A DNA stretch of 48,386 nt from positions 1-48,386 of the forward strand of contig JACSRI010000135.1 of NCBI GenBank assembly GCA_014879845.1. The letters are read 5' to 3'. Below the pieces are notes generated by a model. It was given only the letters and a program-made list of their open reading frames with translations. It had not been told where the DNA came from and ran no database searches. Source of the DNA: Opitutaceae bacterium. Lineage in GTDB: Bacteria > Verrucomicrobiota > Verrucomicrobiia > Opitutales > Opitutaceae. Both the position numbers and the translations under genes were made by a program. Below are positions 25,534 to 34,006 of the stretch, one piece after another. Position 1 is the first letter of the stretch; each line of letters opens with the position of its first letter.

Positions 25534-26206
25534 GGTCGTGACGGAGCGAGTCCGCGGTTGAAGTTGTGGTCGTGGCGACGCCGGCGGCCGCGAGCGCGGC
25601 GCGGATGATGTGCGGCTGCGAGCCGCAGCGGCAGAGGTGGCCCGAGCACGCGCGGCGCACCTCGGCCTCGGTGGGCGTCGGGTTGGCGCGCAGGAGCGCG
25701 GTCGTGGTCATGACAAAGCCCGGCGTGCAGAAGCCGCACTGCAGCGCGTCGTGTTTCACGAAGGCGGCCTGCACGGGCGAAAGTCCGCCGGCGAGCGACT
25801 GACCCTCGATCGTCTCGATCGACGCGCCGGCCACCTCGAGCGCGAGGCGCATGCAGGCGTAGATCGGCTTGCCGTCGAGCAGCACGGTGCACGCGCCGCA
25901 GGTGCCGCGGTCGCAGCCCTCCTTGGCGCCGGTCAGCCCGAACCGCGCGCGCAAGACATCGAGCAACGTCTCACGCGGTTCGGCGGCCGTGCGCACGGGT
26001 TTGCCGTTGAGGACAAATTCGAGCGGCACCTCGCCCGGGCCGACGGTCGCCTCGCCGCCGGCTTTTTCCATTTCGGCGGCGACGGCCGCCGTGCTCGTGG
26101 CCGCGGCCGTGACCGCCGCCGTGCCGAGGCCGCGCAGAAACGCGCGCCGCGAGACGACGTGCGCCGGTGCGCCGGCTCCCCCTGATGATCGCTCGATGGG
26201 TTTCAT
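25526..26206 (-). CDS. PaoA-like 2Fe-2S small subunit with Tat signal
   Basis: 226 aa from the ATG at 26206, preceded by AGGAGC at a good ribosome-binding distance; the frame runs open to 26482 but has no ribosome site. A twin-arginine signal (SRRAFLRGLG then an Ala-rich helix, residues 18-45) predicts folded export by Tat. The first 2Fe-2S cluster uses the plant-ferredoxin pattern EGCDRGTCGAC and a later Cys in IYAC; the second uses QCGFCTPGF and CSGHLCRCG. This is the standard arrangement of the small subunit of xanthine oxidase-type enzymes and matches PaoA/YagT. First gene of the operon PaoA-PaoC-PaoB-small Cys protein; note the order differs from E. coli yagTSR. Confidence 0.9.
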   Translation of the reverse strand: MKPIERSSGGAGAPAHVVSRRAFLRGLGTAAVTAAATSTAAVAAEMEKAGGEATVGPGEVPLEFVLNGKPVRTAAEPRETLLDVLRARFGLTGAKEGCDRGTCGACTVLLDGKPIYACMRLALEVAGASIETIEGQSLAGGLSPVQAAFVKHDALQCGFCTPGFVMTTTALLRANPTPTEAEVRRACSGHLCRCGSQPHIIRAALAAAGVATTTTSTADSLRHDHA

Positions 26207-26524
26207 GAAAGCTCCTGGATGCGGGAGTCCGACTCCCGGGGTATCTGCCACGCGCGCAGCCAACGGGGGGACGCCGCACGCGCTGCCCGCAATTGGCGCG
26301 AGCAGAGGCGCGTCTTCTACACCGCGCGGGTGAGCCGGTAAAGCGACGCAGACCGTTTCGGCAGCGCGCGCGCAGAGTATCCCAAAGGGCGCGCAATCAG
26401 TCGTGACTCGATCGCGGAGACGCCCCGCACGCGGCTCACCCGCACTCCGGCCCGGGCTGCGCCCGCACCATCGCCCACGCACCCCGAATCAGCACCTCCG
26501 GAAGGTTCATTAGGGGGCCTGAGA

Positions 26525-26609
26525 TTTTCCACAAAACCCGTTGACGGTGCTTTCGCGACCCCCATTAGTTGGGGTCTTTCCTGTCCGTGACCACATCCCG
26601 TAGTGGTCA
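26525..26609 (+). promoter_or_regulatory. nrdB promoter/leader with DnaA-box-like site
   Basis: The 511-bp gap 26207-26717 between the divergent oxidoreductase operon and nrdB has no gene. TTTTCCACA at 26525-26533 fits the DnaA-box consensus TTWTNCACA. TTGACG at 26541-26546 could be a -35 element, with a weak CATTAG -10 at 26563-26568. Downstream, TGACCAC (26588-26594) and GTGGTCA (26603-26609) form a perfect 7-bp stem, and CCCCATTAGTTGGGG forms a small hairpin. DnaA-controlled nrd expression is known in E. coli; a NrdR box was not found. Confidence 0.4.
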
Positions 26610-26717
26610 GCGCCTCGCGGAATGCCCTTTCTGCCCCGCTCTGCGCTGCCCGAGTTGGGTCCGGTTCCGTCCCTCCACCTCCCAGAGTCTCCACGCCCGT
26701 CCTGCCCTCGGTGTCGC

Positions 26718-27803
26718 ATGACCAAAACGTTCCAGATCGGTAACAAGACTTTCCTCCTCGATCAGACCAAGGCCGAGGCCGCGTTCGCGGCCAAGAAGGT
26801 CATCCTCGGGCGCGAGACGATGACCTTCAACCTGCTCCCGCTGAAGTACCAGTGGGCCTACGAGCTCTACCGCACGATGAAGGCCAACCACTGGGAGCCC
26901 GAGGACATCCCGATGGGCAAGGACATCGAGCAGTGGCGCGACACCAAGGCGGTGACCGAAGTCGACCGGTGGATCATCCGCATGGGCATCGGCTACTTCT
27001 CCGCGGCCGAGGGCATCGTCGGGGACAACATCATCCACGTCGTGCGCGAGCTCGTCACCGCCCCCGAGCTCAAGCTCGTGCTCGGCCGCCACGCCCACGA
27101 GGAGAACATCCACGCCGATTCGCTGCTCTACATGATCAGCTCGCTCGGCATCAACCCGCACGAGTGCGAGGCGATGTTCGAGGACATCGAGACGATCCGG
27201 AAGAAAAACGAGTTTGTCACCGGCATCTCCCGCCGCATGCGCCGCGACCTCGACCTCACGCAGCTCGAGAACAAGCAGCTCCTGGCGAAAAACATCTTCG
27301 TCTTCGGCCAGTGCATGGAGGGCACGCAGTTCTACGGGCTCTTCGGCATGGTGCTCTCGCTGTATCGGCAGAACAAATTCCCCGGGATCGGGCAGATGTT
27401 CCGCTACACGCTGCGCGACGAGTCGAACCACATCGAGCTGTTCCGCAATCTCTTCATGGATCTCGTGCAGGAGAACCCCGAGATTTGGACCGACGCGTTC
27501 AAGGAGGAGCTGCGCGAGACCATGCGCACCGCCGTGGCGCTGGAGAAGGAGTTCATCCGCGACTGCCTGCCGGTCAACGCGGTCGGCCTGGTGGTCGACG
27601 ACTTCCTGCAATACATCGACTACATCGCCGACCGCCGCCTCGCCGGCTGCGGCCTCGCGGTGCTCGCGCCCGGCGTCGGCAATCCCCTGCCCTGGCTCGC
27701 CGAGATGATGGACATCAAGAAGGAGCAGAATTTCTTCGAGGGTCGCGTCACCGAGTACCAGAAGTCCTCTGCACTCGAAGGTACGTCCGACGACGATCTC
27801 TGA
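26718..27803 (+). CDS. nrdB: Ribonucleotide reductase class Ic beta subunit
   Basis: 361 aa from the ATG at 26718. The six metal ligands can be read with E. coli spacing: Glu98, Glu129 and His132 (EENIH), Glu201 (MEGTQFYG), Glu235 and His238 (RDESNHIE). The radical Tyr of ordinary R2 (seven residues after the second ligand) is replaced by Leu136 in HADSLLYMI; Tyr138 lies two positions on. Chlamydial NrdB, founder of the Mn/Fe class Ic, has Phe there, and Leu, Val or Phe define the subclass. The enzyme should therefore use a Mn(IV)/Fe(III) cofactor in place of a tyrosyl radical. nrdA follows after 141 bp on the same strand. Confidence 0.92.
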   Translation: MTKTFQIGNKTFLLDQTKAEAAFAAKKVILGRETMTFNLLPLKYQWAYELYRTMKANHWEPEDIPMGKDIEQWRDTKAVTEVDRWIIRMGIGYFSAAEGIVGDNIIHVVRELVTAPELKLVLGRHAHEENIHADSLLYMISSLGINPHECEAMFEDIETIRKKNEFVTGISRRMRRDLDLTQLENKQLLAKNIFVFGQCMEGTQFYGLFGMVLSLYRQNKFPGIGQMFRYTLRDESNHIELFRNLFMDLVQENPEIWTDAFKEELRETMRTAVALEKEFIRDCLPVNAVGLVVDDFLQYIDYIADRRLAGCGLAVLAPGVGNPLPWLAEMMDIKKEQNFFEGRVTEYQKSSALEGTSDDDL

Positions 27804-27944
27804 ACTTCCCCCTCACGGGACGTGCGCACGACTTCGCGCGCTCCGTTTTTCAGCACCCCCAACGATCCGATTCTCCCGAGCGCCGTTCACATCGCGCCGG
27901 CCTCGCCACTGCCTTTTCGTCCTCTGTCCTCCTTTTCCGCCGCC

Positions 27945-30900
27945 ATGACCAATCCGCACCTCGCCGAAGACCTCGCCCTCAAGAAGTTCGTCACGGTTCC
28001 CGTCGAGCAGAAACCCAACTACAACTGGCGCGGCCTCATCGCCGAGGAAGCGCGCGTGCGCCCCGACATCCGCGTGATCTGCCCGCACGGCGAGGAGCAC
28101 TTCGACCTCGCCGAGGTGACCGACACCATCGGCCGCGCGCTCACCAACGTGCTGCTCTCGCGCGAGGAGAAGAGTGAGATCTTCAGCGAGGCCAACCGCG
28201 TCTGGGTCGAAGCCGTGGCCCGCACCGTGGCCGACGCGCTCTCCGAGCGCGCGGCGATCGAGAAGCCCGCGCGCATCGCGCTGGGCGAACTCTACACGCT
28301 GATCGAGGCCAAGCTCGTGGAGCACCGCGCCTGGGAGGTCGCCAAGAGCATCCTCATCCACCGCTCGCGCAAGCTCGGCGCCACCGCGCCGGAGACCTTC
28401 GTGCCCGTGCGCCTGATACGCCGCAACGGCCACGTCGTGCCGTGGAACGAGGGCAAGATCGAGATCGCCGTGCGCAAGGCCTTCCTCTCGCTCGAGCGCG
28501 ACTCCGCCCCGGCCGTCGCCGTCGCGCGCGCCGTGACGCAGCGTATCGTGGAGTCGAAGCAGGCGTTCATGCACATCGAGGAGGTCCAGGACCTCGTGCA
28601 GGAGGAGCTCATGCGCCAGGGCCACTTCAAGGTCGCCGAGCACTACATCATCTACCGCTCGCAGCGCGCCGACCTCCGCGCCCGCGAGCGCACCGAGCCC
28701 GAGGCCGCGCCCGAGCAGAACCAGCTCATCGTGGTCAAGCGTCCCGACGGCCAGAACTACTTCTGGAACGGCGCCGACCTTCGCAAGCGCATCGAGTTCG
28801 CCCGCCTCGGGCTGGATCTCTGCCTCTCCAACGACGAGATCGAGGCCGAGCTCCGCCGCTCCATCTTCGACGAGATCTCGCAGCAGGACCTCAACAACAC
28901 GATCGTCCTCAACGCCAAGACGCTGATCGAGAAGGACGCCGATTTCGCGAAGTTCGCCGGCCGTATCCAGCTTTCCTACATCTACGAGGAGGTGCTCGGC
29001 TGGGATATCGTGCGCGACGGCATCGGCGCGCTCAAGCAGGCCCACCAGCAGCATTTCCGGCGCTTCCTCGACCGCGGCATCGCGATCAAGCGCATCAACC
29101 CGCGCCTGAAGGAATACGCCCTCGACCGCCTCGCCGCCGCGCTCGACCCGTCGGCCGACCTCGAGTTCGACTTCCTCGGCATCCAGACGCTCTACGACCG
29201 CTACCTCATCGTCGACAAGCAGGTGAAGCCGTCGCGCCGCCTCGAGACGCCGCAGCTCTTCTGGATGCGCGTCGCCATGGGCCTGTTCCTCAATGAAAAG
29301 CCCGGCGCGCGCGAGGACCACGTGCTCGAGCTCTACGGCCTCTACAAGAGCCGCCGCTTCTGCTCCTCGACACCGACGCTCTTCAACGCCGGCACGCTGC
29401 ACTCGCAGCTCTCCAGCTGCTACCTCTACCACGTCGACGACACGATCGAGTCGATCATGCAGCGCGGCATCGCCGAAAACGCCTATCTGGCGAAATGGGC
29501 CGGCGGCCTCGGCGGCTCGTGGACGAGCGTGCGCGGCACCGGCGCCCACATCGCCGGCACCAACGGCGAGTCCCAGGGCGTCATCCCCTTCCTCAAGCTC
29601 CACAACGACCAGCTCGTGGCCGTCAACCAGGGCGGCAAGCGCAAGGGCTCCGGCTGCGCGTATCTGGAAACCTGGCACAACGACCTCTACGAGTTCCTCG
29701 AGCTGCGCAAAAACACCGGCGACGACCGCCGCCGCACGCACGACATGAACACGGCGAACTGGATCCCCGACCTGTTCATGAAGCGCATGGAAGCGCGCCA
29801 GCACTGGACGTTCTTCCGCTCGTCCGAGGTCCCTGACCTGCACCACCTCTACGGCAAGAAGTTCGAGGAGCGCTACGCCTTCTACGAGAAGCTCGCTGAG
29901 GATGGGAAGATCTGGGGCCAGAAGGTCGAGGCCATCGAGGTCTGGAAGAAGATGCTCTCGATGCTCTTCGAGACCGGCCACCCGTGGATCACCTTCAAGG
30001 ATCCCTGCAACGTCCGCTCGCCGCAGGACCACGCCGGCGTGATCCATTCGTCGAACCTCTGCACGGAGATCACGCTCAACACCGGCGCCGAAGAGACCGC
30101 CGTGTGCAACCTCGGCTCGGTCATCCTCGACTCGCACCTGCGCGCCGACGGTTCGCTCGACCTCGAGAAGCTGCGCGAGACCGTGCGCGTCGCCGTGCGC
30201 GCCCTCGACAACGTCATCGACCTCAACTTCTACCCGACCGAGGCCGCCAAAACGTCCAACCTCCGCCACCGCCCCATCGGCCTCGGCGTGATGGGCCTGG
30301 CCAACGCGCTTTACGCGAAGAACGTCGCCTTCGCCTCGGAGGCCGCGGTCGAGTTCAACGACGAGTTCATGGAGGCGATCGCCTTCTACGCCTACGAGGC
30401 CTCGAGCGACCTCGCGGCCGAACGCGGCGCGTATTCCTCCTTCAAGGGTTCGAAGTGGGACCGCGGTCTCCTGCCGCCGGATACGCTCGATCTCCTCGAA
30501 CAGGAGCGCGGGCAGAGGATCGACGTGCCGCGCACCGGGCGGATGGACTGGAGCGAACTGCGCGCGAAGATCCAGACGCAGGGCATGCGCAACTCCAACG
30601 TCCTCGCCATCGCGCCCACGGCGACGATCTCAAACATCACCGGGACCTCGCCCTGTATCGAGCCGACCTACAAGAACCTGTTCGTGAAATCGAACCTCTC
30701 GGGCGAGTTCATCGTGTTGAACGCCTTCCTCGTCCGCGACCTCAAGGCGCGCGGCCTCTGGAACCAGGCCGTGATCGACGACCTCAAGTATTTCGACGGC
30801 GAGCTCAAGGACATCGGCTCCATTCCCGCCGACCTCAAGGCGAAGTACCTCACCGCCTTCGGCATCGATCCGAAGTGGCTGATCGCCGCCGCCGCACGCC

Positions 30901-31241
30901 GCCAGAAGTGGATCGACCAGGCGCAGAGCGTGAACCTCTTCCTCGGCAAGGCCGACATGAAGGCGCTCTCGCACATGTATCGCGCCGCCTGGCACGGCGG
31001 GCTCAAGACGACGTACTACCTGCGCACGCTCCAGGCCTCGAACATCGAAAAGGCGACGGTCGCAGTGAAGAAGGAGGTCCGCGGCGTGGTGGCCGAGGCG
31101 CCCGCGGGCTACGGCGACTCCGCCGCCGCGCCGGCCGAGGTCGCCGCACCTGCGCCGAAGAAGGTCTACACTGCCGAAGAAAAACGCGTGTGCAGCATCG
31201 AGGCCATGCGCCGCGGCGAAGAGTGCGAGGCCTGCCAGTGA
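27945..31241 (+). CDS. nrdA: Ribonucleoside-diphosphate reductase alpha subunit with multiple ATP-cones
   Basis: 1098 aa from the ATG at 27945, far longer than E. coli NrdA (761). Two clear ATP-cone domains (about residues 152-245, VPVRLIRRNGHVVPWNEGKI, and 260-345, IVVKRPDGQNYFWNGADLRKR) follow a third, diverged cone-like region (about 30-145). The catalytic barrel has the redox Cys492 (LSSCYL) and Cys721 (AVCNLGS), the active-site Asn704-Cys706-Glu708 (SNLCTE), the radical-transfer Tyr pair (KTTYYLRT) and a C-terminal Cys pair (EECEACQ) that re-reduces the site. It makes deoxyribonucleotides with NrdB; the cones give dATP/ATP control. Chlamydial NrdA has a similar long N-terminus. Confidence 0.95.
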   Translation: MTNPHLAEDLALKKFVTVPVEQKPNYNWRGLIAEEARVRPDIRVICPHGEEHFDLAEVTDTIGRALTNVLLSREEKSEIFSEANRVWVEAVARTVADALSERAAIEKPARIALGELYTLIEAKLVEHRAWEVAKSILIHRSRKLGATAPETFVPVRLIRRNGHVVPWNEGKIEIAVRKAFLSLERDSAPAVAVARAVTQRIVESKQAFMHIEEVQDLVQEELMRQGHFKVAEHYIIYRSQRADLRARERTEPEAAPEQNQLIVVKRPDGQNYFWNGADLRKRIEFARLGLDLCLSNDEIEAELRRSIFDEISQQDLNNTIVLNAKTLIEKDADFAKFAGRIQLSYIYEEVLGWDIVRDGIGALKQAHQQHFRRFLDRGIAIKRINPRLKEYALDRLAAALDPSADLEFDFLGIQTLYDRYLIVDKQVKPSRRLETPQLFWMRVAMGLFLNEKPGAREDHVLELYGLYKSRRFCSSTPTLFNAGTLHSQLSSCYLYHVDDTIESIMQRGIAENAYLAKWAGGLGGSWTSVRGTGAHIAGTNGESQGVIPFLKLHNDQLVAVNQGGKRKGSGCAYLETWHNDLYEFLELRKNTGDDRRRTHDMNTANWIPDLFMKRMEARQHWTFFRSSEVPDLHHLYGKKFEERYAFYEKLAEDGKIWGQKVEAIEVWKKMLSMLFETGHPWITFKDPCNVRSPQDHAGVIHSSNLCTEITLNTGAEETAVCNLGSVILDSHLRADGSLDLEKLRETVRVAVRALDNVIDLNFYPTEAAKTSNLRHRPIGLGVMGLANALYAKNVAFASEAAVEFNDEFMEAIAFYAYEASSDLAAERGAYSSFKGSKWDRGLLPPDTLDLLEQERGQRIDVPRTGRMDWSELRAKIQTQGMRNSNVLAIAPTATISNITGTSPCIEPTYKNLFVKSNLSGEFIVLNAFLVRDLKARGLWNQAVIDDLKYFDGELKDIGSIPADLKAKYLTAFGIDPKWLIAAAARRQKWIDQAQSVNLFLGKADMKALSHMYRAAWHGGLKTTYYLRTLQASNIEKATVAVKKEVRGVVAEAPAGYGDSAAAPAEVAAPAPKKVYTAEEKRVCSIEAMRRGEECEACQ

Positions 31242-31245
31242 TCCG

Positions 31246-31270
31246 GTAGGGCGGACTCTCCGAGCCCGCC
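31246..31270. repeat. GC-rich stem-loop repeat after nrdA
   Basis: GTAGGGCGGACTCTCCGAGCCCGCC starts 5 bp after the nrdA stop and folds as GGCGGACTC...GAGCCCGCC with one mismatch. It may also terminate nrdA transcription. It shares the GTAGGG head with the unit at 12044. Confidence 0.6.
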
Positions 31271-31304
31271 GCATGGGCCCTTCCGATTTGCGGACGTCGT
31301 TCGC

Positions 31305-31329
31305 GGACGCCTCGGCGAGGCGTTCCTAC
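31305..31329. repeat. GC-rich stem-loop repeat, inverted copy
   Basis: On the minus strand it reads GTAGGAACGCCTCGGCGAGGCGTCC, matching 12044-12069 in its core CGCCTCGGCGAGGCG. It faces the repeat at 31246, so the two heads point away from each other across 34 bp. Confidence 0.6.
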
Positions 31330-31394
31330 CGCTTCCGATTCGCACAACCCAAAGCCGATTGCCGCCGCGGCCTCCCGGCTGTTGGCTGCCGCCC

Positions 31395-32327
31395 ATGAAC
31401 AGCAGCCGTCGCGCAGCCCTGATCGCTTTGGCCATCGCCCCTCTCGCATCTTCGGTAGTTGCCAGTGAGATGCCTTCCCTGATCCGCCTCTGGCCCGGCG
31501 CCGCGCCCGGCTCGGAAAAACTCACGATCATCGAGAAGATCACCGAGCGCAGCGCGGATCCGGCGAAGCACGATCGCATCACCACGCAGATCGTCGCGCC
31601 GTCGCTGCAGGTGTTCCGCCCGCCCTCGCCGAATGGCGTGGGCGTGATCATCGCGCCCGGCGGAGGCTACCAGCGTGTCGTCATCGACAAGGAGGGGCTC
31701 GACACCGCGACGTGGCTCAACGGCCTCGGCATCACCGCGTTTGTCCTGAAATACCGGCTACCCGACGAGGGCCACGACAACGGCCACCTCGTGCCGCTGC
31801 AGGACGCGCAGCGCGCGATGCGCCTCGTGCGGGCGCACGCGGCTGAGTGGGAGCTCGACCCGACGCGCATCGGTTTCCTTGGCTACTCGGCCGGCGGACA
31901 CCTCGCGGCCTCAGTCGCGTTCTTCTCCGAGCGCCGCACGTACGAGCCGGTCGACGACGCCGACGCGCTCAGCGCACGGCCGGACTTTTCCGTCTTCTGC
32001 TACGCGGTCGCACAAGGATTCGGCAATGCGGCCACCGACACCACCGCCCCGCAGCGCGCGCGCCTGCTCACCGAACTTGCGATCGTCCCGAGGCCCGGAG
32101 TCACCTGTCCGCCGGCCTTTATCTTCCACGCGAGCGACGACACGACGGTCCCGTCGGAGCACGCCCTGCGCCTCTATCGTGCCGTGCGCGATTCCGGCTC
32201 GCCGGCCGAGCTGCACGTCTTCCGCCGCGGCGGCCACGGCTTCGGCATCCGCAACGCCCAGGGGCCGATCGCACGCTGGCCGGATCTCTGCGAAGCGTGG
32301 CTGCGCGACACCGGCGTGCTGCGCTGA
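31395..32327 (+). CDS. Secreted alpha/beta hydrolase, acetylesterase-like
   Basis: 310 aa from the ATG at 31395, with a signal peptide ending near residue 24 (SSVVAS). GVGVIIAPGGGYQRV forms the oxyanion loop, GFLGYSAGGHLAA carries the nucleophile Ser165, HASDDTTVP the acid Asp and GGHGFGIRN the His. This is the BD-FAE/acetyl-xylan-esterase-like branch of the alpha/beta hydrolases, often next to glycosidases in plant-polysaccharide degraders. It would remove acetyl groups from a sugar polymer in the periplasm. A GH-A glycosidase gene lies 1.7 kb downstream. The gene follows the repeat-rich gap after nrdA and ends 10 bp from the converging aminomutase gene. Confidence 0.82.
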   Translation: MNSSRRAALIALAIAPLASSVVASEMPSLIRLWPGAAPGSEKLTIIEKITERSADPAKHDRITTQIVAPSLQVFRPPSPNGVGVIIAPGGGYQRVVIDKEGLDTATWLNGLGITAFVLKYRLPDEGHDNGHLVPLQDAQRAMRLVRAHAAEWELDPTRIGFLGYSAGGHLAASVAFFSERRTYEPVDDADALSARPDFSVFCYAVAQGFGNAATDTTAPQRARLLTELAIVPRPGVTCPPAFIFHASDDTTVPSEHALRLYRAVRDSGSPAELHVFRRGGHGFGIRNAQGPIARWPDLCEAWLRDTGVLR

Positions 32328-32337
32328 GCGCCACGGC

Positions 32338-33741
32338 TCACTCCCACTCGACGTGCCCGAAGATCGTGTGCTTGCGGCGCGGCACGACGCGATGCCCGTA
32401 GGCCGCTGAGCGGCCCGCGGCCTTCATCGCGCGCAGGGAACGCTGGAAGAAGAACTCGCGCTCGCCGAAGGCGGGCTTGAGCTGGTCGAGCCACGTCGCC
32501 TCCTCGTCGTAGGCGGCGAAGAACGGACGCCGCACCCAGTCGGGATCGCGCGCCTGCACAAAGCGCAGGTTGATCACCTTCTCGCCGCGCACCTCGGACA
32601 CACCGTCGACAATCACCTTGCCCGGCGTGGCCGACATCGAGGGCCCGCGCACGGTGCGCTCGAGACCCGATACACGCCGGTAGGCCTTCTGGAAGATCTC
32701 GTAGCAGCGCACGAGCGGCACCTCGAAGTAGCCCTTCGGCCCGGTGTCGCGCTCGACAAACATGTAGTACGGCACTGCCCCGAGCCGCACCTCGGCGCGC
32801 CAGAGATCGGCCCAGGTGTCGGCACGGTCGTTGACGTGCCGGATGAGCGGGGCCTGGCAGCGCACGACGGCACCCGCGGATTGGATACGGCGCAGCGCCG
32901 CCTGCACGACCGGCGTGTCCAGCTCGCGCGGGTGCGAGAAGTGCGCCATGAGCGCGAGGTGGCGCCCAGCCTTGCGCACCTGCTCGAAGAGCCGCAGCAG
33001 GTCATCGGCGTCGGCATCGGTCACGAAGCGGTACGGCCACGTCGCCGGCGCCTTCGTGCCGATCCGGATCACGCTCACGTGCTCGAGCTCGGGATCGAGC
33101 AGCGGCTCGATGTAGCGCCGCAGCACGGAGGTGCGCATGATCATCGGGTCGCCGCCGGTGAAGAGCACGTTGCTCACCTCGTGATGCTGCTTGAGGTAGG
33201 CGACGAGCGAGGCGGTCTGCCGCGAGGCGAACTTGAGGTCGTCGAGCCCGACGAACTGCGCCCAGCGGAAACAGTAGGTGCAGTAGGCGTGGCACACCTG
33301 CCCGGGACTGGGGAAGAAGAGGACGGTGTCGCGATACTTGTGCTGCATACCCGGCAGCGGTTCGCCGTCGAGCGACGGGACATTCAGCTCCATCTGTCCG
33401 GCGGGATGCGGGTTGAGCCTTCGCTGGATGGCGCGGACGGCCTGGTCAAAGCGCGGGCTCGCGACGCCGCTGCGCAGCATCGAGACCAGGCGCTCCAGGT
33501 CCGCTGGATCAAGCATCCCGGGCTGCGGAAAGAACAGCTGGAAGATCGGGTCGTCCGGCACGCGTTCCCAGCGGATCAGCTCGTCGGTGATGTAGCTATT
33601 CACGCGGAACGGCAGCACGGCCGAGACCGCGTCCATCTCCAGCATCCTGTCGGGCGGGAGGGATTTGAGCTGCGGGATCTGGCCCAGCGTGCTGCGGGTG
33701 AAGGCGGCGTACTCGCGACGTTTGATTCGGGCGTGGTGCAT
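32338..33741 (-). CDS. Lysine 2,3-aminomutase family radical SAM enzyme
   Basis: 467 aa from the ATG at 33741. CHAYCTYCFRW is the radical SAM CxxxCxxC site that binds a 4Fe-4S cluster; NVLFTGGDPMIM is the SAM-contacting GGD motif, and a Lys in SATPGKVIVDG sits where KamA holds its PLP. The long N-terminal region (FRVNSYITDELIRWERVPDDPIFQLFFPQ) is also KamA-like. The enzyme should move an amino group from C2 to C3 of lysine or a similar acid, using a 5'-deoxyadenosyl radical. Without kamD/kamE-type genes nearby, beta-lysine as end product (for osmoprotection or antibiotics) or another substrate is possible. It ends 10 bp from the esterase gene. Confidence 0.82.
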   Translation of the reverse strand: MHHARIKRREYAAFTRSTLGQIPQLKSLPPDRMLEMDAVSAVLPFRVNSYITDELIRWERVPDDPIFQLFFPQPGMLDPADLERLVSMLRSGVASPRFDQAVRAIQRRLNPHPAGQMELNVPSLDGEPLPGMQHKYRDTVLFFPSPGQVCHAYCTYCFRWAQFVGLDDLKFASRQTASLVAYLKQHHEVSNVLFTGGDPMIMRTSVLRRYIEPLLDPELEHVSVIRIGTKAPATWPYRFVTDADADDLLRLFEQVRKAGRHLALMAHFSHPRELDTPVVQAALRRIQSAGAVVRCQAPLIRHVNDRADTWADLWRAEVRLGAVPYYMFVERDTGPKGYFEVPLVRCYEIFQKAYRRVSGLERTVRGPSMSATPGKVIVDGVSEVRGEKVINLRFVQARDPDWVRRPFFAAYDEEATWLDQLKPAFGEREFFFQRSLRAMKAAGRSAAYGHRVVPRRKHTIFGHVEWE

Positions 33742-34006
33742 GGCGATGCGGGATTGAGAATTGACGACAAGCCGCACCGCGCGCGCGGACGACAGGAACT
33801 CCAACCTTATAGGCCATTCGGACGCTCAAGATAAGCCCATTCTGCCCGCGTCGCGAAGATCCCCGCCCGTCGCAGTCCGCGCGCCGCCTCCGGATTCGTG
33901 CGATTGAACAACGGTTCGCTTGCCTCGCCACGCCCGACGCCCAGCCTGCCTCCCGCGGTGCACGCCCGCATCGCGTGCCTCCAGGTCCCCCGCCCGTCAC
34001 TCCGCC
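33742..34006. other. Divergent promoter region
   Basis: 265 bp between the divergent aminomutase and glycosidase genes. GAAC-AACG-GTTC at 33906-33917 is a short palindrome that could be an operator half-site pair. Nothing else stands out; the frame extending the glycosidase gene upstream to 33920 is not convincing as coding. Confidence 0.3.

Noticed and set aside
23365-25608. A 747-codon plus-strand frame over the large oxidoreductase subunit
   Set aside because: Shadow of the paoC-like gene, which has all family motifs.
27813-30269. An 818-codon open frame on the minus strand inside nrdA
   Set aside because: Antisense shadow of nrdA with repetitive Leu/Val/Glu/Asp composition; nrdA is unambiguous.
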